Assembly: GCA_014650415.1 (NCBI GenBank)
Contig: BMUX01000006.1
Coordinates: 62,001 to 126,000, forward strand
Reading direction: 5' to 3'
DNA from: Streptomyces spiroverticillatus
Lineage (GTDB): Bacteria > Actinomycetota > Actinomycetes > Streptomycetales > Streptomycetaceae
DNA: 64,000 bases
Positions 8,011 through 16,391 of this stretch are shown here, piece by piece. Both the position numbers and the translations under genes were made by a program. Under the pieces are notes generated by a model, which saw nothing but the letters and a program-made list of their open reading frames with translations, did not search any database and was not told where the DNA came from. Position 1 is the first letter of the stretch; each line of letters starts with the position of its first letter.

Positions 8011-10230
8011 GTGCCCCCGACTCGCGCGCCGGGCGGGGTGAACCGGCGTGCGGACGTGCTAGCGCCGGGGGGCGGCATGGGGGCAGGGGATCGTTCGCGC
8101 GACGACGGCGGCCGGGGCCCGCGGGACGGGGACCGGGACCCGCGGGAGGTGCGGGACGCGGTGGAGTCCGGGGGCCGGTGGGATCCGCGGGAGCCGAGGG
8201 ACGCGGTCGAGGACGCGGGGCCTCGGGGGGAGTCGGGGCCGGTGGTTTCCGGTGCGCCGGCCGGGGCGACGCAGTCGGCGGCCGAGCGGGGGCCGCAGTC
8301 GGCGCAGGCCTCGGAGCCGCCGCCGCTGCCGGCGGGGGTGGAGAGCGCGAGGGAGACGGCGAGTCCCGGGCGGGGAGCGGGGGCTGACGGGGCGTCGGGG
8401 GCCGGGTCGTCCGTCGGGTCGGCCGTCGGGTCGGCCGTCGGGTCGTCCGTCGGGTCGCCGTCGGGCGGTAGTGCGGGGGCGCATCCCGGTGGGCCCGGGG
8501 ATCCTGCCGGGTTCGGGCCGCCGCCGGGTGTGCCTGGGGGGCCGCCTGCCGGGTCGCCGCCCGGTACCGGTGCGGGTCCGTATCCCGACGGGCCCGGGGG
8601 TGCCTCCTCCGGGTTCGGGCCGCCTCCGCCTGCGGGGCCTCCTCCTGCGGGATACGGGCCGCCGCCCGGGCCGATCGGGTACGGGCCGGTGCCTCCGCCG
8701 CCGAGCAGGCCGCCGGAGGTGGGGCCGCCGCCGGAGGCGGACGCGGGGCGGGCGGTCGGGGCCGGGTTGCTGAATCTTTCGGGGCTCGGGCTCGGATACG
8801 TACTCCTGCGGCAGTGGCCGCTCGCCGGGGTGTGCCTGGCCGCGACGGCCGGGTTGCTGGTGTACGCCCTGCCCGCCGACGTGGACGGGGTGTCGGGGTG
8901 GGTCGTGCTGGGGTACCTCGCGCTGCTGGTGCTGGCCGGGCTGGACGGGGCGCGGCGCGGGCTGCGGGCGCGGCGGCCGCTGCCGGTGAAGCCGTACGTG
9001 GCCCTGGCGCTCGGCGTCGTACTGCTGGCGCTGCCCGCGACCGGGACGGTGCTCTACCGGGGCGCGCAGGAGGAGGCCGTGCAGGACATGCTGCTGGGGC
9101 GGCTCGCGGAGGCGGACGCGCGGGTGGCGAAGGCGGCGGCGGGCAGCTTCGCGCAGGGGAAGGGCGAGTACGAGGCGGCACTCGCGGCGTACGGGCGGCT
9201 CGTCGACGACCACCCGCACTCACGGGCCGCCGAGCTGGTGCCCCGTCGGCTCTCCGCGTACTACAGGGCGGTCGGCGCTCCGTACGAGAAGGGCGAGCGC
9301 TGCACTGCCGTCGAGCCGCTGAAGCACCTGCGCACCGTACCGGGACGGATCGACGTGGGCGCGGTCGACGGCCTCGCCGCGTGGCCCGACGCGCGGCTGG
9401 CCACGGCGCTGTACGACTGCGGGATGCAGGGGCTGGGGACCTCCGGCGGCGGGGAGCTGGGCGAGCTGATGGCCACCTTCCCCGAGTCGCCGCAGGCCGG
9501 GCGGGTGGAGTCGGGGGTGCGGGCCAGGATCGCCGACCGCAGGAAGAGCCTGGGCGGCCAGGACCCGTGCCCGGTCTCCGCCGAGCTGGAGCGCATCCGT
9601 ACGACCGCGTCGGGGCTGCCCGGCACCACCGCGACCTCGCTGCGCGGCGACGCCGACTCCGCCGTCGAGGCGGGCACCTGGGAGTGCGGGCTCGACCAGT
9701 TCGAGGACAAGGACTTCGCCAGGGCGCGCACGACCCTGACCGGTTTCGCCGACACCTACGGCAGCAGCCCGAACGCCGGGCGGGCCCGCACCGTCGCCAT
9801 CGCCGCCGAGATCGCCGCGGCGCGCCCGGCGGCGGGGGCCGGGCTGCCGCCGGAGCGGGCACCGGGCGGGGCGAGGATGCCGTACGTGGTCAGCAACGAC
9901 TCCACACGGCCCACCGTGATCCTCTACACCGGGCCGGTGACCGGGAGCTTCACCATGCCGCGCTGCGCGGACTGCACGTCGTACAGCACCCGGGCGGCGG
10001 CGCAGGGCTCCGCCTGCAAGGACGGGCGGAAGTCGTACCCCAAGCACCGGCTGTCGCTGCCCGCCGGGACGTACTACTTCCTGGCGAAGCCGGAGGGCGG
10101 CCAGGGGGAGAGCGAGGGCGTGCTGGAGAGCTCGGTGCGGCCGGGGTACCGGTACACGCACTGCACGTACCGGGTGAACCGGTTCGGGATCGACCTGCCG
10201 AGTCCGCCGGGGACGCGGACGGGGTACTGA
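8011..10230 (+). CDS. Large membrane protein with Gly/Pro-rich N-terminus and TPR-like exported domain
   Basis: I do not recognise a named family. Residues 1 to about 250 are low-complexity Gly/Pro/Ser. Residues about 255-360 hold three or four hydrophobic segments (for example GVCLAATAGLLVYALPA and GYLALLVLAGLDGA). The remaining 370 residues, probably outside the cell, contain helical TPR-like units (YEAALAAYGRLVDDHPHSRAAELV) and a Cys-containing C-terminal part (MPRCADCTSYSTR). The GTG at 8011 gives 739 residues; an in-frame ATG at 8077 behind a G-rich site is equally plausible. It is a single gene ending at a stem-loop shared with murA. Confidence 0.7.
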   Translation: MPPTRAPGGVNRRADVLAPGGGMGAGDRSRDDGGRGPRDGDRDPREVRDAVESGGRWDPREPRDAVEDAGPRGESGPVVSGAPAGATQSAAERGPQSAQASEPPPLPAGVESARETASPGRGAGADGASGAGSSVGSAVGSAVGSSVGSPSGGSAGAHPGGPGDPAGFGPPPGVPGGPPAGSPPGTGAGPYPDGPGGASSGFGPPPPAGPPPAGYGPPPGPIGYGPVPPPPSRPPEVGPPPEADAGRAVGAGLLNLSGLGLGYVLLRQWPLAGVCLAATAGLLVYALPADVDGVSGWVVLGYLALLVLAGLDGARRGLRARRPLPVKPYVALALGVVLLALPATGTVLYRGAQEEAVQDMLLGRLAEADARVAKAAAGSFAQGKGEYEAALAAYGRLVDDHPHSRAAELVPRRLSAYYRAVGAPYEKGERCTAVEPLKHLRTVPGRIDVGAVDGLAAWPDARLATALYDCGMQGLGTSGGGELGELMATFPESPQAGRVESGVRARIADRRKSLGGQDPCPVSAELERIRTTASGLPGTTATSLRGDADSAVEAGTWECGLDQFEDKDFARARTTLTGFADTYGSSPNAGRARTVAIAAEIAAARPAAGAGLPPERAPGGARMPYVVSNDSTRPTVILYTGPVTGSFTMPRCADCTSYSTRAAAQGSACKDGRKSYPKHRLSLPAGTYYFLAKPEGGQGESEGVLESSVRPGYRYTHCTYRVNRFGIDLPSPPGTRTGY
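8404..8457 (+). repeat. 12-bp tandem repeat inside a coding region
   Basis: Four consecutive copies of GGGTCGKCCGTC plus a partial fifth encode GSSVGSAVGSAVGSSVGS in the disordered N-terminus of the gene at 8011. Copy number probably varies between strains. Confidence 0.85.
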
Positions 10231-10251
10231 GTACGGGGTGCTGATACGCCG

Positions 10252-10290
10252 CTGGGGGCGCCCGCCGCTTGTCGCGCGGGGCGCCCCCAG
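10252..10290. terminator. Bidirectional stem-loop between the membrane protein gene and murA
   Basis: CTGGGGGCGCCCGC pairs with GCGGGGCGCCCCCAG across a short loop, with one bulge. It lies between convergent genes and should stop transcription from both sides. Confidence 0.75.
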
Positions 10291-10309
10291 GGACGTACGA
10301 GACGAGGTA

Positions 10310-11650
10310 CTAGACGAGCGCGCCGCCCGGCAGTTCGACCTTCGCGCCGAGCTTTTCGAGCTTCTCCATGAAGTTCTCGTAGCCGCGGTTGATCAGGTCG
10401 ATGCCGTGCACGCGGCTCGTGCCCTGTGCGGCGAGGGCCGCGATCAGGTACGAGAAGCCGCCGCGCAGGTCGGGGATGACGAGGTCGGCGCCCTGGAGCT
10501 TGGTGGGGCCGCTCACGACCGCGGAGTGCAGGAAGTTGCGCTGGCCGAAGCGGCAGTCGGAGCCGCCGAGGCACTCGCGGTAGAGCTGGATCTGCGCGCC
10601 CATCTGGTTGAGGGCGGAGGTGAAGCCGAGGCGGGACTCGTAGACCGTCTCGTGGACGATGGAGAGGCCGGTGGCCTGGGTGAGGGCCACGACCAGGGGC
10701 TGCTGCCAGTCGGTCTGGAAGCCGGGGTGGACGTCGGTCTCCAGCGCGATGGACTTGAGCGCGCCGCCCGGGTGCCAGAAGCGGATGCCCTCGTCGTCGA
10801 TCTCGAAGGCGCCGCCGACCTTGCGGTAGGTGTTGAGGAAGGTCATCATCGAGCGCTGCTGGGCGCCGCGCACGTAGATGTTGCCCTCGGTGGCGAGCGC
10901 GGCCGAGGCCCAGGAGGCCGCTTCGAGGCGGTCCGGGAGCGCGCGGTGCGTGTAGCCGTCGAGCTTGTCGACGCCGGTGACGCGGATGGTGCGGTCGGTG
11001 TCCATCGAGATGATCGCGCCCATCTTCTGCAGGACGCAGATGAGGTCTTCGATCTCGGGCTCGACGGCCGCGTTGGACAGCTCGGTGACGCCCTCGGCGA
11101 GGACGGCGGTGAGCAGGACCTGCTCGGTGGAGCCGACGGAGGGGTACGGGAGGCGGATCTTGCAGCCGCGCAGGCGCTGCGGGGCCTCCAGGTACTGGCC
11201 GTCCGCCCGCTTCTCGATGGTCGCGCCGAACTTGCGCAGCACCTCGAAGTGGAAGTCGATGGGGCGCCCGCCGATGTCGCAGCCGCCCAGACCCGGGATG
11301 AACGCGTGGCCCAGACGGTGCAGCAGCGGGCCGCAGAAGAGGATCGGGATGCGCGAGGAGCCCGCGTGCGCGTCGATGTCGGCGACGTTCGCCGACTCCA
11401 CGTGCGAGGGGTCCAGGATCAGCTCGCCCGGCTCCTCGCCGGGGCGGACCGTGACGCCGTGCAGTTGGAGGAGCCCGCGTACGACGCGTACGTCGCGGAT
11501 GTCGGGCACGTTGCGCAGTCTGCTCGGACCGCTGCCGAGGAGGGCCGCGACCATCGCCTTGGGGACGAGGTTCTTGGCGCCGCGGACGCGGATCTCGCCC
11601 TCCAGCGGAGTGCCGCCGTGGACAAGCAGTACATCGTCAGTGCCGGTCAT
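10310..11650 (-). CDS. murA: UDP-N-acetylglucosamine 1-carboxyvinyltransferase
   Basis: The 446-residue enzyme adds enolpyruvate from PEP to UDP-GlcNAc, the first committed step of peptidoglycan synthesis in the cytoplasm. The inside-out alpha/beta repeats are visible: GGTPLEGEIRVRGAKNLVPK at the start (Lys-Asn of the active site) and the loop GLGGCDIGGRPIDFH with the fosfomycin-sensitive Cys near residue 120. The Cys is retained, so fosfomycin sensitivity is expected, unlike in mycobacteria. Typical actinobacterial length. The gene is monocistronic, divergent from yqgE across about 265 bp in which I see no clear operator. Confidence 0.95.
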   Translation of the reverse strand: MTGTDDVLLVHGGTPLEGEIRVRGAKNLVPKAMVAALLGSGPSRLRNVPDIRDVRVVRGLLQLHGVTVRPGEEPGELILDPSHVESANVADIDAHAGSSRIPILFCGPLLHRLGHAFIPGLGGCDIGGRPIDFHFEVLRKFGATIEKRADGQYLEAPQRLRGCKIRLPYPSVGSTEQVLLTAVLAEGVTELSNAAVEPEIEDLICVLQKMGAIISMDTDRTIRVTGVDKLDGYTHRALPDRLEAASWASAALATEGNIYVRGAQQRSMMTFLNTYRKVGGAFEIDDEGIRFWHPGGALKSIALETDVHPGFQTDWQQPLVVALTQATGLSIVHETVYESRLGFTSALNQMGAQIQLYRECLGGSDCRFGQRNFLHSAVVSGPTKLQGADLVIPDLRGGFSYLIAALAAQGTSRVHGIDLINRGYENFMEKLEKLGAKVELPGGALV

Positions 11651-11915
11651 GTATCTCGCGTTCCGGAATCGTCGGGCAGGGGGCCAAGAGGAAAGGGTAA
11701 TGGGCTGATGCCCCCGTTCAGCGTGTGTGAACGGGGTGGACGTACGTCATGAATTCGCCACAACACGCTCTGTTTTACGGGCATCAGCGGAGGGTTACGG
11801 TCCGGTTGTGTTCGGGCGTGCGCGCTCCCGTTGCTGCCGTGCGCCCTGAGCTGGGGACCTGTTCGGGCTGTCACGGACTCCCCGCAGAGGGCGAAACTGC
11901 GGGATCATGTGCCGC

Positions 11916-12500
11916 ATGACGGAGGTGTCCTCGCTCACAGGGCGGCTGCTGGTGGCGACCCCGGCACTCGCGGACCCGAATTTCGACCGTGCCGTGGTGC
12001 TGCTCATCGACCACGACGACAAGGGCTCGCTCGGCGTGGTGCTGAACCGGCCCACGGCGGTGGGGGTCGACCAGATCCTCGCGCCCTGGGCCGAGCTGGC
12101 GGGCGCGCCCGGGGTGGTCTTCCGGGGCGGGCCGGTCTCGCAGGACTCGGCGCTGGGGGTGGCGGTGGTGCCCGGCGCGGACCCGGTGGGCAGGCGCGTG
12201 GGGGTGGGGCCCATGGGGTGGCGGCGGGTGCACGGGGCGATCGGTCTCGTCGACCTGGACGCGCCGCCGGAGCTGCTGGCCGCCGCGCTCGGCTCGCTGC
12301 GGATCTTCGCGGGGTACGCGGGGTGGGGGCCGGGTCAGCTGGAGGACGAGCTGAACGAGGGGGCCTGGTACGTCGTCGAGTCGGAGCCCGGGGACGTGTC
12401 CTCGCCGCGGCCGGAGGGGCTGTGGCGGGAGGTGCTGCGGCGGCAGCGCAGCGGGCTGGCGATGATCGCGACGTATCCGGACGATCCTTCGCTGAACTAG
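11916..12500 (+). CDS. YqgE/AlgH family protein (DUF179)
   Basis: The 194-residue protein shows the family hallmarks SSLTGRLLVATPALADPNFDRAVVLL, GSLGVVLNRPT and FRGGPVSQDSAL. The family is widespread, its structure is known, but its biochemical role is not. I chose the ATG at 11916 (MTEVSSLTGR), which fits the family start; the ATG at 11907 adds three residues. There is no clear ribosome-binding site before either, so it could be leaderless. It is followed by the DUF3039 gene on the same strand after 40 bp. Confidence 0.9.
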   Translation: MTEVSSLTGRLLVATPALADPNFDRAVVLLIDHDDKGSLGVVLNRPTAVGVDQILAPWAELAGAPGVVFRGGPVSQDSALGVAVVPGADPVGRRVGVGPMGWRRVHGAIGLVDLDAPPELLAAALGSLRIFAGYAGWGPGQLEDELNEGAWYVVESEPGDVSSPRPEGLWREVLRRQRSGLAMIATYPDDPSLN

Positions 12501-12540
12501 GGCGGGTCGGCTTCCGGGTGGCCTTGTACCCTTGGCCCGT

Positions 12541-12840
12541 ATGAGCACTCTTGAGCCCGAGCCCGAGCGCGGGGCAGGTACGGGGACACTTGTCGAGCCG
12601 GTTCCGCAGACGTCGCGCGGCGACGGGGACCACGAGCGGTTCGCCCACTATGTCCAGAAGGACAAGATCATGGCGAGCGCCCTGGAGGGCACTCCCGTCG
12701 TGGCGCTCTGCGGCAAGGTGTGGGTCCCGGGCCGCGACCCGAAGAAGTACCCGGTCTGCCCGATGTGCAAGGAGATCTTCGAATCCCTTGGCGACAAGGG
12801 TGGCAAGGGCGGTAAGGACGGCAAGGGCGACAAGAAGTAG
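12541..12840 (+). CDS. DUF3039 family protein with zinc-ribbon-like Cys motif
   Basis: The 99-residue protein has the conserved core DGDHERFAHYVQKDKIMASAL and VVALCGKVWVPGRDPKKYPVC-PMC. The three cysteines look like part of a small metal site. The C-terminus is a Lys/Gly tail (KGGKGGKDGKGDKK). It is conserved in actinobacteria next to yqgE, which suggests a linked but unknown role. The ATG at 12541 lies just after TACCCT, so the transcript may have little or no leader. Confidence 0.88.
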   Translation: MSTLEPEPERGAGTGTLVEPVPQTSRGDGDHERFAHYVQKDKIMASALEGTPVVALCGKVWVPGRDPKKYPVCPMCKEIFESLGDKGGKGGKDGKGDKK

Positions 12841-12870
12841 CCCCTCGTTCTGATTTCTGATCGTTGAGGG

Positions 12871-12916
12871 CAGCCCCCTCACGGTGCGTTGACGCGCGCC
12901 GTGAGGGGGCTGTTTT
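12871..12916 (+). terminator. Intrinsic terminator after DUF3039 gene
   Basis: CAGCCCCCTCACGGTGCG pairs with GCGCCGTGAGGGGGCTG (one G-U) and is followed by TTTT. It separates yqgE-DUF3039 from the sugar transporter operon. Confidence 0.88.
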
Positions 12917-12948
12917 GCGTCCGGGGCGTGCGCGTTTGTGTTCGGGGG

Positions 12949-12977
12949 TTGTTCGGGCCCGGGGGGCCGCCTAGTCT
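12949..12977 (+). promoter_or_regulatory. Vegetative-type promoter of the sugar ABC operon
   Basis: TTGTTC (12949-12954), a 17-nt spacer and TAGTCT (12972-12977) fit a housekeeping promoter. The predicted start near 12984 lies upstream of the inverted repeat at 13010-13028. Confidence 0.5.
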
Positions 12978-13009
12978 CCTGCCTGTTGTGTTGTGCAGTA
13001 CGAAACGTG

Positions 13010-13028
13010 CGTTGCAGAGAATGCAACG
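13010..13028. promoter_or_regulatory. LacI/MalR-type operator, putative
   Basis: CGTTGCA and TGCAACG form a perfect 7-bp inverted repeat with a 5-nt centre. It resembles the TTGC-N6-GCAA operators of Streptomyces LacI-family sugar regulators such as MalR. It lies about 28 nt before the binding-protein start and downstream of the promoter, a position suited to repression. Confidence 0.5.
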
Positions 13029-13055
13029 GCGCTTACTCGACAGGGGTTTCCGTAC

Positions 13056-14369
13056 ATGAAGCGCATCGTCCGAACTTCCCTGCCCGCGGCGGCACTTGTC
13101 CTGACCGGTGTGCTGGCGGCGAGCGCCTGCGCCCCGCAGACCTCCGGCGGAGGCGGCGCCAAGAGCGACGAGAAGAGCGGCACGCTCCGGGTCTGGCTGT
13201 TCCAGGAGGTCTCCAACGGCCCCAAGAAGAAGGTCGTGGACTCCGCGGTGGCCGCCTTCGAGAAGGCCCACGCGGGCACGAAGGTGGAGGTGGAGTACAT
13301 ACCCGTCGACACCCGCGCCCAGCGCATCAAGGCCGCCTTCAACGACCCGAAGAGCGCCCCCGACGTGATCGAGTACGGCAACACCGACACCGCCGGATAC
13401 GTCCGCGACGGCGGACTGGCCGACGTGAGCGCCGAGTTCGGGGCGTGGGCCGAGGCGAAGGACACCGACCCCACGGCCAAGCAGTCCGTCACCGTCGACG
13501 GCAAGGTGTACGGCGCGCCGCTCTTCGTGGGCGTGCGCGCGCTGTACTACCGCACCGACGTCCTCAAGGAGGCCAAGGTCGAAGTGCCGACGACCCAGGC
13601 CGAGTTGATCACCGCCGCCAAGGCGCTGCACAAGGCGAAGCCGGACATGTACGGGCTGGCCGTCGGCGGCGCGTACACCTACGGCGCGATGCCCTTCGTC
13701 TGGGCGAACGGCGGCGAAATTGCCACCGGGAGCGGCTCCTCGTACAAGGCCGCCATCAACAGCGAGGCCGCTCGCAAGGGCATCACCGCCTACACCTCGC
13801 TCTTCGGCGACGACAACTGCCCGGCCGCCAAATGCGCCAAGATGGGCGGCAACGACACCATCACCGCCTTCGCGGCCGGCAAGGCGGCCATGTCGATCGG
13901 CGGCGACTTCAGCCATGCGGCCGTCGAGGCGGGCCCGGTGAAGGGCAAGTACGCGGTCGTACCGCTGCCGGGCATCGAGAAGGGCTCCGTCGCGCCGGCG
14001 TTCGCGGGCGGCAACAACATCGGCGTCATGAAGTCCACTTCGCGCCGCACGCTCGCCGTCGACCTGATGAAATCGCTGACCTCGAAGAAGACCCAGGGCG
14101 AACTCTTCGACGCGATGGGCTTCCTGCCGACCTTCAACGACGTGCGGGAGGCGGCGGCGAAGAAGGAGCCGTTCGTGGCGCCCTTCGTGAAGACGCTCGG
14201 CGCGGGCACCAAGTTCGTTCCCGCGTCGCCCGGTTGGGGGCAGATCGACGCCTCGCTCGTGCTGCCGACGATGTTCCAGCAGATCGTCAGCGGCAAGAGT
14301 GACGTGGCGAAGGCGTCCGACGAGGCGGCGAAGAAGATGGACGAGGCGTTCGGAGCGGCGGCCAAGTGA
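13056..14369 (+). CDS. ABC sugar transporter, extracellular solute-binding lipoprotein
   Basis: The 437-residue protein starts MKRIVRTSLPAAALVLTG, a lipoprotein signal with Cys in LAASAC (a slightly weak lipobox, Ala at -3). The body is a family 1 solute-binding protein (GTLRVWLFQEVSNGPKKKVVD, VIEYGNTDTAGYV, LFVGVRALYYRTDVLKEA). It should capture an oligosaccharide outside the membrane and deliver it to the two permeases that follow with 4-nt overlaps. The GH20 hexosaminidase ending the operon suggests a GlcNAc-containing disaccharide such as chitobiose; this is inference. No ATPase is encoded, so the shared MsiK-type ATPase would be needed. An upstream GTG at 12993 would place 21 residues before the signal and is rejected. 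Confidence 0.9.
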   Translation: MKRIVRTSLPAAALVLTGVLAASACAPQTSGGGGAKSDEKSGTLRVWLFQEVSNGPKKKVVDSAVAAFEKAHAGTKVEVEYIPVDTRAQRIKAAFNDPKSAPDVIEYGNTDTAGYVRDGGLADVSAEFGAWAEAKDTDPTAKQSVTVDGKVYGAPLFVGVRALYYRTDVLKEAKVEVPTTQAELITAAKALHKAKPDMYGLAVGGAYTYGAMPFVWANGGEIATGSGSSYKAAINSEAARKGITAYTSLFGDDNCPAAKCAKMGGNDTITAFAAGKAAMSIGGDFSHAAVEAGPVKGKYAVVPLPGIEKGSVAPAFAGGNNIGVMKSTSRRTLAVDLMKSLTSKKTQGELFDAMGFLPTFNDVREAAAKKEPFVAPFVKTLGAGTKFVPASPGWGQIDASLVLPTMFQQIVSGKSDVAKASDEAAKKMDEAFGAAAK

Positions 14370-15403
14370 GTTCCGTACCTGTGACCGCGCCTGCGGGGCC
14401 GGGGTCGGGGCCCGGAGCGGGGTCGGATTCGGCTTCGGTGGGCAAGCGCGGGTCCGCTCCGGCGGGGCGCGGGGGCGGGGCGTCGGGCCGCGGGTCCTCG
14501 CGCCGTGGCCCGGCGCGCTCGCCGCGCGGGCGTGCCGGGTGGACGCCGTGGCTCTACCTGGCCCCCGCCCTGGTCGTCCTCGCGGCGCTCCTCCTCTACC
14601 CGATCTACCAACTTGGCCTGATCTCGTTCCTCGAATACACCCAGGCCCAGGTCAGCGGCGGCGAACCCACCACCTTCCAGGGCTTCGGCAACTACGCGGC
14701 GCTCTTCGGCGACGGGCAGTTCTGGCAGGTGCTGGGCGCGACGGTGGCCTTCGCCGCCGCGTGCGTCGTCACGACCCTCGCGGTCGGGTGCGCGCTGGCC
14801 GTCCTGCTGACGCGGGTGCGGGCGCTGCCCCGGCTCGCGCTGATGCTGGCGGCGCTGGGGGCGTGGGCGACGCCCGCGATCACCGGCTCCACGGTGTGGG
14901 TGTTCCTCTTCGACCCGGACTACGGGCCCGTCAACCGGCTCCTGGGCCTCGGCGACTTCTCCTGGACGTACGGCCGCTACAGCGCCTTCGCGCTCGTCCT
15001 GCTCGAAGTGGTCTGGTGCTCCTTCCCGTTCGTGATGGTCACCGTGTACGCGGGGATCCGGGCGATCCCGGGCGAGGTGCTGGAGGCGGCGGCGCTGGAC
15101 GGGGCGTCGCAGTGGAAGATCTGGCGCTCCGTCATGGCGCCGATGCTGCGGCCGATCCTGGTTGTGGTCACCATCCAGTCGATCATCTGGGACTTCAAGG
15201 TCTTCACCCAGATCTACGTCATGACGGGCGGCGGCGGCATCGCGGGCCAGAACCTCGTGCTGAACGTGTACGCGTACCAGAAGGCCTTCGCCTCCTCGCA
15301 GTACAGCCTCGGCTCGGCGATCGGCGTCGTGATGCTGCTGATCCTGCTCGCGGTGACGCTCGTGTACTTGCGGTTGATGAGGCGTCAGGGGGAAGAGCTG
15401 TGA
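14366..15403 (+). CDS. ABC sugar transporter permease (MalF-type)
   Basis: The 345-residue membrane protein has a disordered Gly/Ser/Arg head of about 55 residues. About six helices follow (for example PWLYLAPALVVLAALLLYP) with the cytoplasmic EAA loop GEVLEAAALDGASQWKIWRS that contacts the ATPase. The GTG start overlaps the stop of the binding-protein gene by 4 nt. With the next gene it forms the heterodimeric channel of a carbohydrate importer of the CUT1 type. Confidence 0.92.
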   Translation: MSSVPVTAPAGPGSGPGAGSDSASVGKRGSAPAGRGGGASGRGSSRRGPARSPRGRAGWTPWLYLAPALVVLAALLLYPIYQLGLISFLEYTQAQVSGGEPTTFQGFGNYAALFGDGQFWQVLGATVAFAAACVVTTLAVGCALAVLLTRVRALPRLALMLAALGAWATPAITGSTVWVFLFDPDYGPVNRLLGLGDFSWTYGRYSAFALVLLEVVWCSFPFVMVTVYAGIRAIPGEVLEAAALDGASQWKIWRSVMAPMLRPILVVVTIQSIIWDFKVFTQIYVMTGGGGIAGQNLVLNVYAYQKAFASSQYSLGSAIGVVMLLILLAVTLVYLRLMRRQGEEL

Positions 15404-16311
15404 GCGCGGTTGAGGTGCCTTCGGGGGTGACGGCCGGGGCGACCGGCGAGGTGTCCGGGGGACGTTCCGGGCGGCGTCGGTTCCGGATACGGCGGCCGTG
15501 GCGGCTGCTCGCCGAGGCGTCGGCGCTGCTGATCGCCGTCGTGGTGGCATTCCCGCTGTACTGGATGGTGCTGTCGGCGTTCAAGCCGGCCGGGGAGGTG
15601 CAGTCGACGGAGGCCAAGCCCTGGACGCTGTCGCCCTCCCTGGACTCCTTCCGGCGGGTCTTCGCACAGGAGGACTTCGGGCGGTACTTCCTCAACAGCC
15701 TGCTGGTGGCGGGCTCGGTGGTGGTGCTCTCCGCGCTGATCGCGTTCCTGGCGGCGACCGCGGTGACCCGGTTCCGCTTCCGGTTCCGCACCACGCTGCT
15801 GATCATGTTCCTGGTGGCACAGATGGTGCCGGTCGAGGCGCTGACGATCCCCCTCTTCTTCCTGATGCGGGACTTCGGGCAGCTCAACACCCTCGGCTCG
15901 CTGATCCTCCCGCACCTGGCCTTCTCCCTTCCCTTCGCGGTGTGGATGCTGCGCGGGTTCGTGAAGGCGGTGCCGGAGGCGCTGGAGGAGGCGGCCTACC
16001 TGGACGGGGCGTCCCGGACCCGGTTCCTGTGGCAGATCCTCTTCCCGCTGGTCTTCCCGGGCCTGGTCGCGACGAGCGTCTTCTCCTTCATCTCGACCTG
16101 GAACGACTTCCTCTTCGCGAAGACCTTCCTGATCAGCGACGTCTCGCAGTCGACGCTGCCGATGGCGCTGCTGGTCTTCTTCAAGCCCGACGAGAACGAC
16201 TGGGGAGGGATCATGGCAGCCTCGACCGTGATGACCGTTCCGGTGCTCGTCTTCTTCGTACTCGTACAACGACGCCTGGTCTCCGGACTGGGCGGAGCGG
16301 TCAAGGACTGA
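15400..16311 (+). CDS. ABC sugar transporter permease (MalG-type)
   Basis: The 303-residue protein starts at the GTG at 15400, overlapping the upstream stop by 4 nt. It shows the MalG pattern: AFPLYWMVLSAFKPAGEV near the first helix, then LNSLLVAGSVVVLSALIAFLA, and the EAA loop PEALEEAAYLDGASRTRFLW. It is the partner of the preceding MalF-type permease. A 30-bp direct repeat separates it from the hexosaminidase gene. Confidence 0.92.
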   Translation: MSAVEVPSGVTAGATGEVSGGRSGRRRFRIRRPWRLLAEASALLIAVVVAFPLYWMVLSAFKPAGEVQSTEAKPWTLSPSLDSFRRVFAQEDFGRYFLNSLLVAGSVVVLSALIAFLAATAVTRFRFRFRTTLLIMFLVAQMVPVEALTIPLFFLMRDFGQLNTLGSLILPHLAFSLPFAVWMLRGFVKAVPEALEEAAYLDGASRTRFLWQILFPLVFPGLVATSVFSFISTWNDFLFAKTFLISDVSQSTLPMALLVFFKPDENDWGGIMAASTVMTVPVLVFFVLVQRRLVSGLGGAVKD

Positions 16312-16336
16312 ACCGGACGCCCCGCACGGGGCCGAA

Positions 16337-16390
16337 GGACCGATGTCCCGCAGGGGACTGGCTGACGGACCGATGTCCCGCACGGGACTG
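16337..16390 (+). repeat. Direct repeat, two 24-bp copies with period 30
   Basis: The copies at 16337-16360 and 16367-16390 differ at one base (GCAGGGG versus GCACGGG). They fill the gap between the permease stop and the hexosaminidase start, so they form the translation-initiation region of the latter. Confidence 0.85.
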
Positions 16391-16391
16391 A

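Noticed and set aside
8404..8457. CRISPR or regulatory repeat
   Set aside because: The 12-bp units are in frame and encode a Gly/Ser/Val repeat.
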